Shown: positions 1 through 9,854, counted from the first letter of the stretch. The stretch: 64,000 bases of DNA from Truepera sp965215315 (GCA_965215315.1 CBDCDB010000008.1:1612001-1676000), one strand, 5' to 3'. Program-made: numbers and translations. Notes: a model not told the origin generated them from the sequence alone.

Positions 1-220
1 TCGAGGCGTGAATCGGCGCTTCGCGTTCGTCAAAACCGCCGCGCGGGTTTTCCTGCGTCGGACGACGCGTCTTTTTTGCGATATTGACGCCCTTAACGAT
101 AACGCGGTTTTTTTCGGGCATTACGGCGATAATTTCGCCTTCCACGCCCCGATTTTTGCCAGTCATGACGCGTACTTGATCGCCGTTACGAAGACGAATG
201 CGCGTTTTTTCCTGCTTCAT
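1..220 (-). CDS. rplX: Ribosomal protein L24, partial (C-terminus outside window)
   Basis: N-terminal 73 residues of large-subunit protein L24, an early assembly protein of 23S rRNA. The translation shows the KOW-type start with basic residues (KTRIRLRNGDQVRVMTGKNR), then a GVEGEI turn and RVIVKGVNIAKK, as in bacterial L24. It starts with ATG at 218-220, directly beside the rplN stop (221-223), so translation is probably coupled. The gene runs off the left edge of the window. It is the last visible gene of the S10/spc-type run. Confidence 0.93.
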   Translation of the reverse strand, partial: MKQEKTRIRLRNGDQVRVMTGKNRGVEGEIIAVMPEKNRVIVKGVNIAKKTRRPTQENPRGGFDEREAPIHAS

Positions 221-589
221 TTAGAGCACCTCCGGCGCAAGTGAAACGATACGCATAAACCGGCGCTCACGCAGTTCGCGGGCCACCGGCCCGAAAACGC
301 GGGTACCGCGCGGTTCGTTTTGGTTGTTGATAATGACGGCGGCGTTGTTGTCGAAACGGATGCTGCTGCCGTCAGCGCGGCTGATCTCTTTAGCCGTGCG
401 AACGATCACTGCTCTTACGACGTCGCCTTTTTTAACACCGGCACGGGGAATCGCGTCTTTTACTGCGGCAACGATGACGTCGCCGACGCCGCCGACGAAC
501 TGCGACCCGGTACCCAAAACGCGGATGCACTGGATGCGGCGCGCACCTGAGTTGTCAGCCACGTCCAGATAAGATTCTTGCTGAATCAC
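221..589 (-). CDS. rplN: Ribosomal protein L14
   Basis: Large-subunit protein L14, 122 residues, the normal bacterial length. It binds 23S rRNA and sits at the interface with the small subunit. The N-terminus MIQQESYLDVADNSGARRI and the C-terminal ELRERRFMRIVSLAPEVL are diagnostic. It lies 3 nt after rpsQ and directly before rplX, the usual order rpsQ-rplN-rplX. Nothing unusual. Confidence 0.98.
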   Translation of the reverse strand: MIQQESYLDVADNSGARRIQCIRVLGTGSQFVGGVGDVIVAAVKDAIPRAGVKKGDVVRAVIVRTAKEISRADGSSIRFDNNAAVIINNQNEPRGTRVFGPVARELRERRFMRIVSLAPEVL

Positions 590-592
590 GGT

Positions 593-838
593 CTAGCCTC
601 TGGCTTTCTCTAAGAGTTTCGTCACCGCAAACCGTTTGCGTTTGCTGATCGGACGGCGGGTGATGATCTCTACTAGATCGCCCTCGTTGTACTCATCATT
701 TTCGTCGTGCGCGAGGTACTTTTTGGATACCGCGACGACTTTACCGTAAAGCGGGTGCTTGAAGCGGCGTTCGACCAGAACTGTAACAGTCTTTTCGGCC
801 TTGTCGCTTACAACACGCCCCTGAAGCGTCTTCTTCAT
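593..838 (-). CDS. rpsQ: Ribosomal protein S17
   Basis: Small-subunit protein S17, 81 residues, an OB-fold primary binder of 16S rRNA. It begins MKKTLQGRVVSDKAEKTVTV and carries the family pattern VERRFKHPLYGKVV plus a basic tail. It overlaps the rpmC end by 4 nt (ATGA-type overlap), which indicates coupled translation. Shorter than the T. thermophilus form (about 105 aa, family knowledge) because it lacks the long C-terminal extension seen there. Confidence 0.97.
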   Translation of the reverse strand: MKKTLQGRVVSDKAEKTVTVLVERRFKHPLYGKVVAVSKKYLAHDENDEYNEGDLVEIITRRPISKRKRFAVTKLLEKARG

Positions 839-1026
839 TGGGTGCCTTTCTCGGCAGCGATGGTCAGCAGCTGAGCGATTTCACGCTTCGCCGTGCGGAT
901 GCGGCGCGGATTTGTCGCTTGACCGACCGACGCCTGAATCCGCAAATCGAGCAGTTCTTTCCGGCGCTTGCCGACCTCACTGCTGAGTTCTGAAGCGCTC
1001 ATCTTACGCAGCTCACTGGGCTTCAT
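835..1026 (-). CDS. rpmC: Ribosomal protein L29
   Basis: Large-subunit protein L29, 63 residues, which surrounds the polypeptide exit tunnel. It begins MKPSELRKMSASELSSEVGK and contains the conserved helix KRRKELLDLRIQASVGQ followed by NPRRIRTAKREIAQL. It overlaps rplP by 14 nt upstream and rpsQ by 4 nt downstream, so the three genes are tightly packed. Position between rplP and rpsQ is the standard one. Confidence 0.97.
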   Translation of the reverse strand: MKPSELRKMSASELSSEVGKRRKELLDLRIQASVGQATNPRRIRTAKREIAQLLTIAAEKGTQ

Positions 1027-1438
1027 CGTAAACCTCGCGTTTAACCATCTTGGTTTTGATGGGGAGCTTGTGACCCGCTAGCCGAAACGCTTCTTTCGCC
1101 TGCGCTTCGGTCACGTTGGCGACTTCAAAGATAATGCGCCCCGGCTTGACGACCGAAACCCAGTATTCGACAGCCCCTTTACCCTTGCCCATGCGGGTTT
1201 CGGCAGGCTTTTTGGTGACAGGCTTGTCGGGGAAAATGCGGATATAGATCTTACCGCCACGGCGAAAAAAGCGGCTCATGGTGATGCGGCACGCTTCGAT
1301 CTGGTTCGACTTGATCCACGCCGGTTCCATCGCAACGAGGCCGTAGTCACCGAAGGCTACATAGTCGCCACCTTTGGTGTCGCCGGACATCCGTCCGCGC
1401 ATCTGCTTACGATATTTTACACGCTTGGGTAACAGCAT
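1013..1438 (-). CDS. rplP: Ribosomal protein L16
   Basis: Large-subunit protein L16, 141 residues, which helps to organise the tRNA A/P-site region. It starts MLLPKRVKYRKQMRGRMSG and has the conserved GRIIFEVANVTEAQAKEAFRLA helix region and a KLPIKTKMVKR tail. Its start codon shares a base with the rpsC stop (1438). Standard order rpsC-rplP-rpmC. Confidence 0.98.
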   Translation of the reverse strand: MLLPKRVKYRKQMRGRMSGDTKGGDYVAFGDYGLVAMEPAWIKSNQIEACRITMSRFFRRGGKIYIRIFPDKPVTKKPAETRMGKGKGAVEYWVSVVKPGRIIFEVANVTEAQAKEAFRLAGHKLPIKTKMVKREVYDEAQ

Positions 1439-2250
1439 TAGTTACGCTCTTTCCTATCAGCCGGACGGCTGCGTCCGGGGGGCCGGTCACTGCTACTACT
1501 ACCGCCACGTCCGGCACCGGGACCACCTTCGGGGCGACGACGCGCTTGTGGGCGGCGACGACGGCGGTTTTTGTCTTCATCTTGACGAGGACGGGGCAAG
1601 TTGGCAGCGCGGCGCTGCTTGTCACCAACGATCTCACCGTGAAACACCCACGCCTTGACGCCGATGACACCGTAGGTCGTGCTGGCTCTTGCCGTGCCGT
1701 AATCGATGTCGGCGCGAAGGGTTTGCAGTGGGACACGCCCGTCCATATAGGACTCGGGACGCGCTTGTTCAGAACCGCCCAAACGACCCGAGCAGCGAAT
1801 CTTAACGCCCTGTGCCCCTGACTCCATCGTGCGCTGGATGGCCTGCTTCATGGCGCGGCGAAAGGCAAAGCGGCGCTCGAGCTGCTCAGCAATACGCTGC
1901 GCGATGAGAGGCCCACTCGTGTTCGGATTGGCAACTTCTTGCACGTTGACAGCGATTGTGCCTTCGATAAGGCTGTCAAGTTTGCTGCGCAGCACCTTGA
2001 TCGACTCGCCACCACGACCGATCACAACGCCCGGTTTGGCGGTGTGAACCGTAATATTGATGTTGTGCGCGGCACGCTCGATGTCAATACGCGCGACGCC
2101 CGAGTGTCCAACGTCGGACAACACGGTTTCACGGATAACGCCGTCTTCAGCTAACAGCTTCGGGTACGTTTTAGTGTTCGCGTACCACTTGGCCGAGGGC
2201 ACCTTGTTGACACCCAAGCGGAAGCCGACGGGATTGATTTTATTCCCCAT
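1438..2250 (-). CDS. rpsC: Ribosomal protein S3 with long basic C-terminal tail
   Basis: Small-subunit protein S3, which lines the mRNA entry tunnel. The N-terminus MGNKINPVGFRLGVNK, the KH domain with VVIGRGGESIKVLR (about residues 75-88) and the C-terminal domain GVKIRCSGRLGGSEQAR followed by GVIGVKAWVFHGEI are clear. At 270 residues it is longer than most (E. coli 233, known). The extra part, roughly from residue 214, is a low-complexity tail rich in Arg, Gly, Pro and Ser, ending in RPADRKERN. The core is certain. The role of the tail is unknown, perhaps RNA contact. Confidence 0.97.
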   Translation of the reverse strand: MGNKINPVGFRLGVNKVPSAKWYANTKTYPKLLAEDGVIRETVLSDVGHSGVARIDIERAAHNINITVHTAKPGVVIGRGGESIKVLRSKLDSLIEGTIAVNVQEVANPNTSGPLIAQRIAEQLERRFAFRRAMKQAIQRTMESGAQGVKIRCSGRLGGSEQARPESYMDGRVPLQTLRADIDYGTARASTTYGVIGVKAWVFHGEIVGDKQRRAANLPRPRQDEDKNRRRRRPQARRRPEGGPGAGRGGSSSSDRPPGRSRPADRKERN

Positions 2251-2253
2251 AGC

Positions 2254-2586
2254 TCACTTTTCCTCCAAAATGATGGTGATGTGGCTTGTACGTTTACGCA
2301 TCAGGTCGGCGCGGCCACGGGCGCGCGGCAGGTAACGTTTTAGAACTGGGCCTTCGTCGATCATAATCTTGGAGACAAACAGGCTGTCTTCAAACATGTC
2401 GTGATTGTTGACTGCGTTCGCTTTGGCGCTGCGGAGCAGTTTGAGCATCGGCGCAGCCGAGCTGCGCGGGGTAAACCGCAAGATACTCTCGGCTTCTGTA
2501 ACCCCTTTGCCGCGGATCAGGTTCGCCACGAGACGCGTTTTTTGTGGCGTCACGCGGAGCGCTGTAAGGTAAGCTTTCGCTTCCAT
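2254..2586 (-). CDS. rplV: Ribosomal protein L22
   Basis: Large-subunit protein L22, 110 residues, whose long beta-hairpin reaches into the exit tunnel. It begins MEAKAYLTALRVTPQKTRLV and retains the tunnel-hairpin pattern KRYLPRARGRADLMRKRTSHI near the C-terminus. It ends 3 nt before rpsC and its start overlaps the rpsS stop by one base (2586). Confidence 0.97.
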   Translation of the reverse strand: MEAKAYLTALRVTPQKTRLVANLIRGKGVTEAESILRFTPRSSAAPMLKLLRSAKANAVNNHDMFEDSLFVSKIMIDEGPVLKRYLPRARGRADLMRKRTSHITIILEEK

Positions 2587-2852
2587 TATTTGCGGTTCCC
2601 GGCGTGAATACGGAAGGTGCGGGTCGGCGAAAACTCGCCAAGTTTGTGCCCGACCATATTTTCCTGAATAAAAACTGGTACGTGCTGCTTGCCGTTATGC
2701 ACGCCGATGGTGTGCCCGATCATCTCCGGAACGACGGTGCTGCGGCGGCTCCAGGTACGAATGACCTTGCGGTCGTTTTTGTCGTTCGCCACGTCGATCT
2801 TATCGAGCAAGTGATCATCGACGAACGGGCCTTTTTTCATGCTGCGTCCCAT
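2586..2852 (-). CDS. rpsS: Ribosomal protein S19
   Basis: Small-subunit protein S19, 88 residues, in the head of the 30S subunit near the A-site finger. The start MGRSMKKGPFVDDHLLDKI and the motif RRSTVVPEMIGHTIGVHNGK are diagnostic. It lies 2 nt after rplB and overlaps rplV by one base. Standard order rplB-rpsS-rplV. Confidence 0.98.
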   Translation of the reverse strand: MGRSMKKGPFVDDHLLDKIDVANDKNDRKVIRTWSRRSTVVPEMIGHTIGVHNGKQHVPVFIQENMVGHKLGEFSPTRTFRIHAGNRK

Positions 2853-2854
2853 GG

Positions 2855-3688
2855 CTAGCTTCCTTTCCGGCGGCGCACGATAAAGCGTGACGAGACCTTA
2901 CGTTTAGTACGGGTTTTAAGACCTTTGGCCTGCTGACCCCACGGGCTTACGGGTGGACGACCGCTGCTCGAGCGCCCCTCACCCCCACCATGTGGGTGGT
3001 CCACCGGGTTCATCGCGCGGCCGCGCTGGTGCGGTTTGCGGCCCATCCAGCGGGTACGACCGGCTTTACCGTAAACAACGTTTTTATGTTCAGCGTTGCC
3101 TACGGTGCCGACAGTCGCGTAACACTCACCGTGAATCCGGCGCAGCTCGCCTGAAGGCAAACGCAGCGTCACGTAGTTGCCGTCACGCCCCTGAAGCTGC
3201 ACACTCGTTCCGGCGCTGCGCGAAAGTTGCGCCCCTTTGCCGGGGACGAGTTCGACGTTGTGGACGACCGTTCCGACCGGGATAAAGCGGAGGGGTAAAG
3301 CGTTGCCTAAGACCGGCTCGGCTTCGGGACCAGCGACGATGCGGCTACCCACGGCGATATTTTCCGGCGCGAGGATGTAGCGTTTTTCGCCGTCAACGTA
3401 GTGTAAGAGCGCAATGCGGGCGCTACGGTTCGGATCGTATTCGACCGTGGCAACTTTTGCAGGGACACCTTCTTTGTCGCGGCGGCGGAAGTCGATCACG
3501 CGGTAGCGGCGCTTGTGACCGCCGCCCCGAAAGCGTGAGGTGATGCGGCCCCGGTTGTTACGGCCCCCGGTACGTTTTTGCGTTTCCAAAAGCGACTTTT
3601 CCGGTGTGCTGGTCGTGACTTCGGCAAAGTCCGAGGTTGTCATAAAACGCCTCGAGGGGGTATACGGACGGTACTTCTTGGTTGGCAC
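2855..3688 (-). CDS. rplB: Ribosomal protein L2
   Basis: Large-subunit protein L2, 277 residues, close to the peptidyl-transferase centre and important for subunit joining. I chose the GTG at 3686-3688 (VPTKKYRPYTPSRRFMTTSD), because family members begin at this point and because longer in-frame sequence would lie inside rplW. Conserved blocks seen include GRNNRGRITSRFRGGGHKRR, the VVHNVELVPGKGAQLSRSAG region and NPVDHPHGGGEGR with the functional histidine near the C-terminus. Only one base separates it from the rplW stop. Confidence 0.97.
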   Translation of the reverse strand: MPTKKYRPYTPSRRFMTTSDFAEVTTSTPEKSLLETQKRTGGRNNRGRITSRFRGGGHKRRYRVIDFRRRDKEGVPAKVATVEYDPNRSARIALLHYVDGEKRYILAPENIAVGSRIVAGPEAEPVLGNALPLRFIPVGTVVHNVELVPGKGAQLSRSAGTSVQLQGRDGNYVTLRLPSGELRRIHGECYATVGTVGNAEHKNVVYGKAGRTRWMGRKPHQRGRAMNPVDHPHGGGEGRSSSGRPPVSPWGQQAKGLKTRTKRKVSSRFIVRRRKGS

Positions 3689-3689
3689 C

Positions 3690-3977
3690 TTACACCAGCC
3701 CTTCGAGCTGCTGAATCTTCTGGCCCGCGCGCAGCGTAACCATCGCTTTTTTGCGTTGCGGACGCACGCCACGGTAACGGCCCATCGTTTTTTCCTTGCC
3801 GCGCACGTTTGAAAGGTTGAGTTTGACGACCTGAACGCCAAAAACGAGTTCGACCGCGTCTTTAATCTGGGTGCGGTTCGCGTTCGGATGGACGTAGAAA
3901 ACGTATTTACTGCTCTCGATGCCGGTCAGTGCTTTCTCGCTCAAGACCGGACGCAAGATCACATCATGCGGGTTCAT
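3690..3977 (-). CDS. rplW: Ribosomal protein L23
   Basis: Large-subunit protein L23, 95 residues, the docking site for trigger factor and SRP at the tunnel exit. The start is ATG at 3975-3977 (MNPHDVILRPVLSEKALTG). Longer readings extend into rplD in another frame. Conserved parts include KYVFYVHPNANRTQIKDAVE and GVQVVKLNLSNVRGK. It overlaps the rplD end by 4 nt (ATGA), pointing to coupled translation. Confidence 0.97.
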   Translation of the reverse strand: MNPHDVILRPVLSEKALTGIESSKYVFYVHPNANRTQIKDAVELVFGVQVVKLNLSNVRGKEKTMGRYRGVRPQRKKAMVTLRAGQKIQQLEGLV

Positions 3978-4588
3978 GCGGCCCCCTCTTCGCCCTGCGC
4001 GTCGTGGACGTCTTCGAAGATAGCGGCGTCGGCAATGATGTGGTCGTAACGCAAGATGTCGTAAACGTTGAGTCCACGCCCCGGCAACACGCCGACCCAC
4101 GGCAAATTGCGGGCGGCGCGGCGCACAAGCTCGTTGTCGGTTACAAGTAATACGCGCTCAGCGCCACTAAAACCGTTGTCTTTGGCCCAAGAGACGAATT
4201 CTTTAGTTTTACCACCGATGTCGAACGATTCGACGAGCGTCAGCTTGCCGTCGTTGGCGCGGGCAGCGAGCGCCATCCCGAGCCCTAAGCGGCGGACGCG
4301 TTTGGGCAGCGAATACCCATAGTCGCGGGGGTGCGGCCCGAAAGCGATCCCGCCACCGACGAAAATTGGCGCTTTGTATGAGCCGTGCCTCGCAGCACCT
4401 GTTCCTTTTTGCGGACGGCTCTTCGCGGTTGTACCGGAAACGGTGCCGCGCGTTTTAGTCGCAGCGGTTCCGCGGCGGCGTTTGGAAAGCTGCCACGAGA
4501 CAACCTCGTGGAGTACAGCTTCTTTAGGTTCAGGTAGCTCGAGCGTCACCTTACGCTCACTCCCGATAACATCGAGGGTAAAGGCCAT
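3974..4588 (-). CDS. rplD: Ribosomal protein L4
   Basis: Large-subunit protein L4, 204 residues, whose extended loop lines the exit tunnel. The loop is visible as RRRGTAATKTRGTVSGTTAK and GTGAARHGSYKAPIFVGGG. The globular part ends with a typical ELVRRAARNLPWVGVLPGRG segment and DHIIADAAIFEDV. In gammaproteobacteria L4 also regulates the S10 operon. No comparable leader structure was recognised here. Its stop and start share single bases with the neighbours. Confidence 0.97.
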   Translation of the reverse strand: MAFTLDVIGSERKVTLELPEPKEAVLHEVVSWQLSKRRRGTAATKTRGTVSGTTAKSRPQKGTGAARHGSYKAPIFVGGGIAFGPHPRDYGYSLPKRVRRLGLGMALAARANDGKLTLVESFDIGGKTKEFVSWAKDNGFSGAERVLLVTDNELVRRAARNLPWVGVLPGRGLNVYDILRYDHIIADAAIFEDVHDAQGEEGAA

Positions 4589-5208
4589 TACGACGCCCTC
4601 CTCTGCGAGTCTTTAACGATAACGAGGCCGCCGTTGGCTCCGGGGATGGCCCCTTTGATCAGGAGCAGGTTTTCGTCGGGGCGAATCTCGAGCAGCTCGA
4701 GTCCTACCGTCGTCACCCGCTCGTTTCCGTACTGCCCCGCCATTTTTTTGCCTTTGTAAACGCGTCCCGGAAACTTACGCTGACCGATTGAACCTGGCGC
4801 ACGGTGCTTTTTCTTGACTCCGTGCGAGGCGGGCATCCCGGCGAAATTCCAACGCTTCATCACACCGGTCATCCCGCGGCCTTTAGTGGTACCCGTGACA
4901 TCGACGTTTTGACCGGCTTCAAAAATCTCAACGGTAACACTATCGTTTTCAGGTGCATAGTCACGAAACTCTAAAAGTGTTTTTTGCGCACTTACGCCAG
5001 CTTTTTTGGCGTGGCCCAACTCGGGTTTATTCGCTACTTTGGTGCGCTTTTCCGACCAGCCGAGCTGAACGGCGCTGTAGCCGTCCGTCTCCGGCGTTTT
5101 ACGTTGCACGACTGGGCAAGGGCCCGCAAGTACGACAGTCACCGGGATCAACCGGTCTCCCTGCCATATTTGCGTCATCCCTACCTTGGTGCCTAGAATT
5201 CCTTTCAC
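4588..5208 (-). CDS. rplC: Ribosomal protein L3
   Basis: Large-subunit protein L3, 206 residues, an early assembly protein near the peptidyl-transferase centre. It starts MKGILGTKVGMTQIWQGDRL and holds the central loop GVMKRWNFAGMPASHGVKK, with the Gln/His-rich neighbourhood typical of L3, followed by APGSIGQRKFPGRVYKGKKM. It shares one base with rpsJ upstream (5208) and one with rplD downstream (4588). Confidence 0.98.
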   Translation of the reverse strand: MKGILGTKVGMTQIWQGDRLIPVTVVLAGPCPVVQRKTPETDGYSAVQLGWSEKRTKVANKPELGHAKKAGVSAQKTLLEFRDYAPENDSVTVEIFEAGQNVDVTGTTKGRGMTGVMKRWNFAGMPASHGVKKKHRAPGSIGQRKFPGRVYKGKKMAGQYGNERVTTVGLELLEIRPDENLLLIKGAIPGANGGLVIVKDSQRRAS

Positions 5209-5527
5209 TACCGGCCTCCGACCGTCTTGATCTCGATATCGACTCCCGTAGGGAGATCTAGGTGCATCAGGCTATCGATGGTGCTTTTGGTAGGCGCTTT
5301 GATATCGATCAGCCGGTTGTGCGTACGAATTTCAAAGTGCTCGCGTGAGTCTTTGTCAACAAATGGACTGCGGAGCACACAGAAACGGCGAATACGCGTT
5401 GGAAGCGGCACCGGGCCAGCGACTTTTGCGCCGGTACGTTTGACCGTATCGACGATTTTGGTCGCTGACGAGTCCAGACTACGGTGATCGAACGCCCGGA
5501 GCTTGATCCGAATACGGGGTGACGCCA

Positions 5528-5528
<1 letters not shown>
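5208..5528 (-). CDS. rpsJ: Ribosomal protein S10
   Basis: Small-subunit protein S10 (also the transcription factor NusE), 106 residues. The core IRIKLRAFDHRSLDSSATKI, the loop GPVPLPTRIRRFCVLRSPFV and the DKDSREHFEIRTHNRLIDI block are typical. Its start codon overlaps the tuf stop by one base (5528), so the str and S10 parts form one continuous operon. Confidence 0.98.
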
Positions 5529-6745
<1,217 letters not shown>

Positions 6746-6812
6746 GTTGCTGTTCTCCTTAAGTCTGTTTTGTGGTGAGGCGGCGCTATACGACCACCAC
6801 CTCTAGCGTTAA

Positions 6813-8885
6813 CTACTTCTTAACGAGTTCTTCTTGAATGTTGCGCGGAACCTGCGCGTAGTGATCTAGAACCATGCTGAAGGTCGCGCGGCCCTGCGTC
6901 AGGCTGCGGAGGTCGGTCGCGTAACCGAACATTTCAGACAGTGGAACGTGCGCGTTGATCACCTGCGCGTTGCCGCGCGGCTGCATCCCCTGAATCTGAC
7001 CACGGCGCGAGTTGAGGCTGCCGATGGCGTCGCCCATGTAGTTTTCTGGCGTAACGACTTCGACGCTCATAACAGGCTCGAGCACCGCTGCCACACCTTT
7101 CGTCATCACCTCTTTGATCGCCATCGACGCAGCGATCTTAAAGGCCATCTCGGATGAGTCGACCTCGTGGTATGAACCGTCGTAAACACTGACCTTCATG
7201 TCAACGATCGGAAAGCCGAGCAGCGGCCCGTTTTGCATCGCTTCTTCAACACCCTTTTGCACCGCCGGGATGTATTCACGGGGAATCGTGCCGCCGACGA
7301 CCGCGTTTTCAAACTCGAAGCCGCTACCACGCTCGAGCGGTTCCGCTTTCAGGCGCACGTCGCCGTACTGACCACGCCCACCGGATTGCCGGACGAACTT
7401 ACCCTGCACGTCAACGGCGCGGGTAATGGTCTCACGGTAGGCAACCTGCGGCGCACCGACCGTCGCGCTGACGTTAAACTCACGGCGGAGGCGGTCAACA
7501 ATAATCTCCAAGTGAAGCTCACCCATCCCTGAAATCGTCGTCTGGCCCGTTTCCGGGTCGGTTTCGACACGGAAGGTCGGGTCTTCTTCGGCTAGTTTGA
7601 CCATCCCGTTCGAGAGCTTGTCCTGGTCAGCTTTCGACGAAGGTTCGATCGCAACCGTGATGACCGGCTCAGGAAACTCCATACGCTCGAGGATAATCGG
7701 CGCGTTGGCGTCGGCGAGCGTGTCACCGGTTGTGGTATCTTTAAGACCGATAATCGCGCCCAAGTCGCCCGCGCCGATACGGTCAACCTCTTCACGGTTG
7801 TTCGAGTGCATTTTAAGCAGGCGACCGACGCGCTCTTTTTTGCCCTTCGAGATGTTGTTGATGTAGGAACCCGACTCGAGCACGCCCGAGTAGACACGGA
7901 CAAAGGTCAAACGGCCCACATAAGGGTCAGTGGCAATTTTGAAAGCGAGCGCCGAAACCGGGGCATTTTCGTCTGCGCCGCGCGTATCTTCTTCCTCGGA
8001 ATCAGGCACGACGCCGCGAATGGGCGGCACGTCGAGCGGACTCGGCAGATAATAGGTCACAGCGTCCAGAAGACGCTGGACGCCTTTGTTTTTAAGCGCC
8101 GAGCCGCACAAGACCGGATAATGCTTGAGTTTTACGGTGCCTTCACGGATGGCGTCTTTAACGATGTCTACGGGGATCTCTTCACCCTCGAGGTAGAGCA
8201 TGGCCAGGTCGTCCGAGACGTCCGCGAGTTTCTCGAGCATGACGCCGCGCTTTTCTTCAGCGATTTGGGCGTATTCAGCGGGAATGTCCGACTCTTCGAT
8301 GTTCTGACCCAAGTCGTCGAGAAAGGTAAACGCACGCATCTCGACGAGGTCGATAATGCCTTTGAACGAATCCTCGGTACCTATGGGCCACTGAATCGGC
8401 ACCGCGTTCGCGCCGAGGCGCTCTTCCATGGACTCGAGGACGAGCTGAAAGTCCGCCCCGGTTTTATCCATCTTGTTAGCAAACGCAAGACGCGGCACAC
8501 GGTACTTGTCAGCTTGCCGCCAAACGGTTTCAGATTGTGGTTCAACCCCTTGCGACGCGTCAAATACGGCGACGGCAGCGTCAAGCACGCGCATCGAACG
8601 TTCAACTTCCATCGTAAAGTCCACGTGTCCGGGTGTGTCGATAATGTTGATGCGGAAGTCTTTCCAGAACGCCTGCGTCACTGCCGACGTGATAGTGATG
8701 CCGCGTTCACGCTCCTGCTCCATCCAGTCCATCGTGGCTGCGCCTTCATGGACTTCACCGGTTTTATGAATCCGACCGGTAAAGAACAAGATACGCTCGG
8801 TCAGTGTCGTTTTACCCGCATCGATGTGCGCGGCGATCCCGATATTTCGCGTCATGTTCAGGTCAATACCTGTTTTTGTCGTCAT
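6813..8885 (-). CDS. fusA: Elongation factor G
   Basis: Ribosomal translocase GTPase, 690 residues, with the normal five-domain length. G1 AHIDAGKTT lies near residue 20, G3 DTPGHVDFTMEVERSMRV near residue 85, and G4 NKMDKTGADF near residue 140. The domain IV loop GGRGQYGDV and the C-terminal LRSLTQGRATFSM region are present. A CAGGAGAGACT ribosome binding site precedes the ATG. A 67-nt spacer separates it from tuf and an 89-nt spacer from rpsG. No terminator is visible in either spacer. Confidence 0.99.
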   Translation of the reverse strand: MTTKTGIDLNMTRNIGIAAHIDAGKTTLTERILFFTGRIHKTGEVHEGAATMDWMEQERERGITITSAVTQAFWKDFRINIIDTPGHVDFTMEVERSMRVLDAAVAVFDASQGVEPQSETVWRQADKYRVPRLAFANKMDKTGADFQLVLESMEERLGANAVPIQWPIGTEDSFKGIIDLVEMRAFTFLDDLGQNIEESDIPAEYAQIAEEKRGVMLEKLADVSDDLAMLYLEGEEIPVDIVKDAIREGTVKLKHYPVLCGSALKNKGVQRLLDAVTYYLPSPLDVPPIRGVVPDSEEEDTRGADENAPVSALAFKIATDPYVGRLTFVRVYSGVLESGSYINNISKGKKERVGRLLKMHSNNREEVDRIGAGDLGAIIGLKDTTTGDTLADANAPIILERMEFPEPVITVAIEPSSKADQDKLSNGMVKLAEEDPTFRVETDPETGQTTISGMGELHLEIIVDRLRREFNVSATVGAPQVAYRETITRAVDVQGKFVRQSGGRGQYGDVRLKAEPLERGSGFEFENAVVGGTIPREYIPAVQKGVEEAMQNGPLLGFPIVDMKVSVYDGSYHEVDSSEMAFKIAASMAIKEVMTKGVAAVLEPVMSVEVVTPENYMGDAIGSLNSRRGQIQGMQPRGNAQVINAHVPLSEMFGYATDLRSLTQGRATFSMVLDHYAQVPRNIQEELVKK

Positions 8886-8974
8886 AGTCTCTCCTGTATC
8901 TCAGAGCAGAGCTTAGCGTCAAGGACACTTCTAGCTCATCAGAGGTTAGCGCCGAGGACGCTTCTACCTCGTTT

Positions 8975-9445
8975 TTACCAGCGGTAATGCGCGTAAGCGC
9001 GGTTGGCTTCCGCCATACGCTCTACGTCGTCTTTTTTCTTAACAGCTCCACCACGGCCCGCAGCGGCGTCCAACAGCTCACCGGCCACGCGCTCGACGGC
9101 GGTGCGTTCAGGGCGTGCGTTCGACGCGGCAACGAGCCAGCGAAGGGCTAGCGACTGAGCGCGGCGCGGCGCGACTTCGATAGGTACTTGATAGGTGGCC
9201 CCACCGACGCGGCGGCTTTTAACCTCGATGCGGGGTTTGATGTTGTCCAAACCCTGACGAAAAACCTTGAGCGGCTCTTGACCGCTGCGGTCTTGAATAA
9301 GGCGGCACGCGCCGTAAAAGATGCGGCTCGCCAAGTTCTTTTTGCCGTCGCGCATCAGTTTATTGACAAACGCGGTCACGGTCGTATCGCTGTACACGAG
9401 GTCGGGCTCGAGGCGGCGGATTTCAGCTCTCCTTCTGCGTCCCAT
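8975..9445 (-). CDS. rpsG: Ribosomal protein S7
   Basis: Small-subunit protein S7, 156 residues, which nucleates the 30S head. It begins MGRRRRAEIRRLEPDLVYSD and shows the family blocks VGGATYQVPIEVAPRRAQ and EANRAYAHYRW at the end. It lies 7 nt after rpsL. Standard rpsL-rpsG-fusA order. Confidence 0.98.
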   Translation of the reverse strand: MGRRRRAEIRRLEPDLVYSDTTVTAFVNKLMRDGKKNLASRIFYGACRLIQDRSGQEPLKVFRQGLDNIKPRIEVKSRRVGGATYQVPIEVAPRRAQSLALRWLVAASNARPERTAVERVAGELLDAAAGRGGAVKKKDDVERMAEANRAYAHYRW

Positions 9446-9452
9446 AAATCTC

Positions 9453-9854
9453 CTACTTCGCTTTCGGCTTTTTCGTACCGTATTTACTACGGCCCTGGTT
9501 GCGCTGCACGTACCGACCTACACCGACACCCTGAGCGTCAAGTGCGCCGCGGACGATGTGGTAGCGAACACCTGGCAGGTCTTTGATACGGCCGCCGCGG
9601 ATTAGTACAACCGAGTGCTCTTGCAAATTGTGCTTTTCACCGGGGATATAGGCCGTGACTTCCGCGCCGTGCGAGAGTCGGACACGGGCGATTTTGCGAA
9701 GTGCCGAGTTGGGCTTTTTCGGGGTCTGAGTTTTGACGATGACGCAGACGCCGCGACGTTGCGGGCTTCCCTTAAGGGCTGGAACTTTGTTTTTCTTCGG
9801 GAGCGGCTTGCGCCCTTTACGCAGGAGTTGGTTAACAGTTGGCAGAACAATCAC
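9453..9854 (-). CDS. rpsL: Ribosomal protein S12, first gene of the str-S10 operon
   Basis: Small-subunit protein S12, about 130 residues, at the decoding centre. The streptomycin-region sequences KTQTPKKPNSALRKIARVRL and PGVRYHIVRGALDAQGV are intact. There is no ATG in a usable position. In-frame candidates are GTG at 9852-9854, only 2 nt from the SD-like GAGAGG at 9857-9862, ATT at 9849-9851, and CTG at 9843-9845. The CTG aligns best with the conserved family start (M)PTVNQLLRKGR. The coordinates use the GTG. The true start may be up to three codons further in. Confidence 0.95.
   Translation of the reverse strand: MIVLPTVNQLLRKGRKPLPKKNKVPALKGSPQRRGVCVIVKTQTPKKPNSALRKIARVRLSHGAEVTAYIPGEKHNLQEHSVVLIRGGRIKDLPGVRYHIVRGALDAQGVGVGRYVQRNQGRSKYGTKKPKAK

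Noticed and set aside
3689..3841. 51-residue N-terminal extension of ribosomal protein L2
   Set aside because: It would lie inside rplW in another frame. The family start fits the GTG at 3686-3688.
7806..8987. 393-codon plus-strand frame across fusA
   Set aside because: Antisense shadow of a highly conserved gene, no domain and no start signal.
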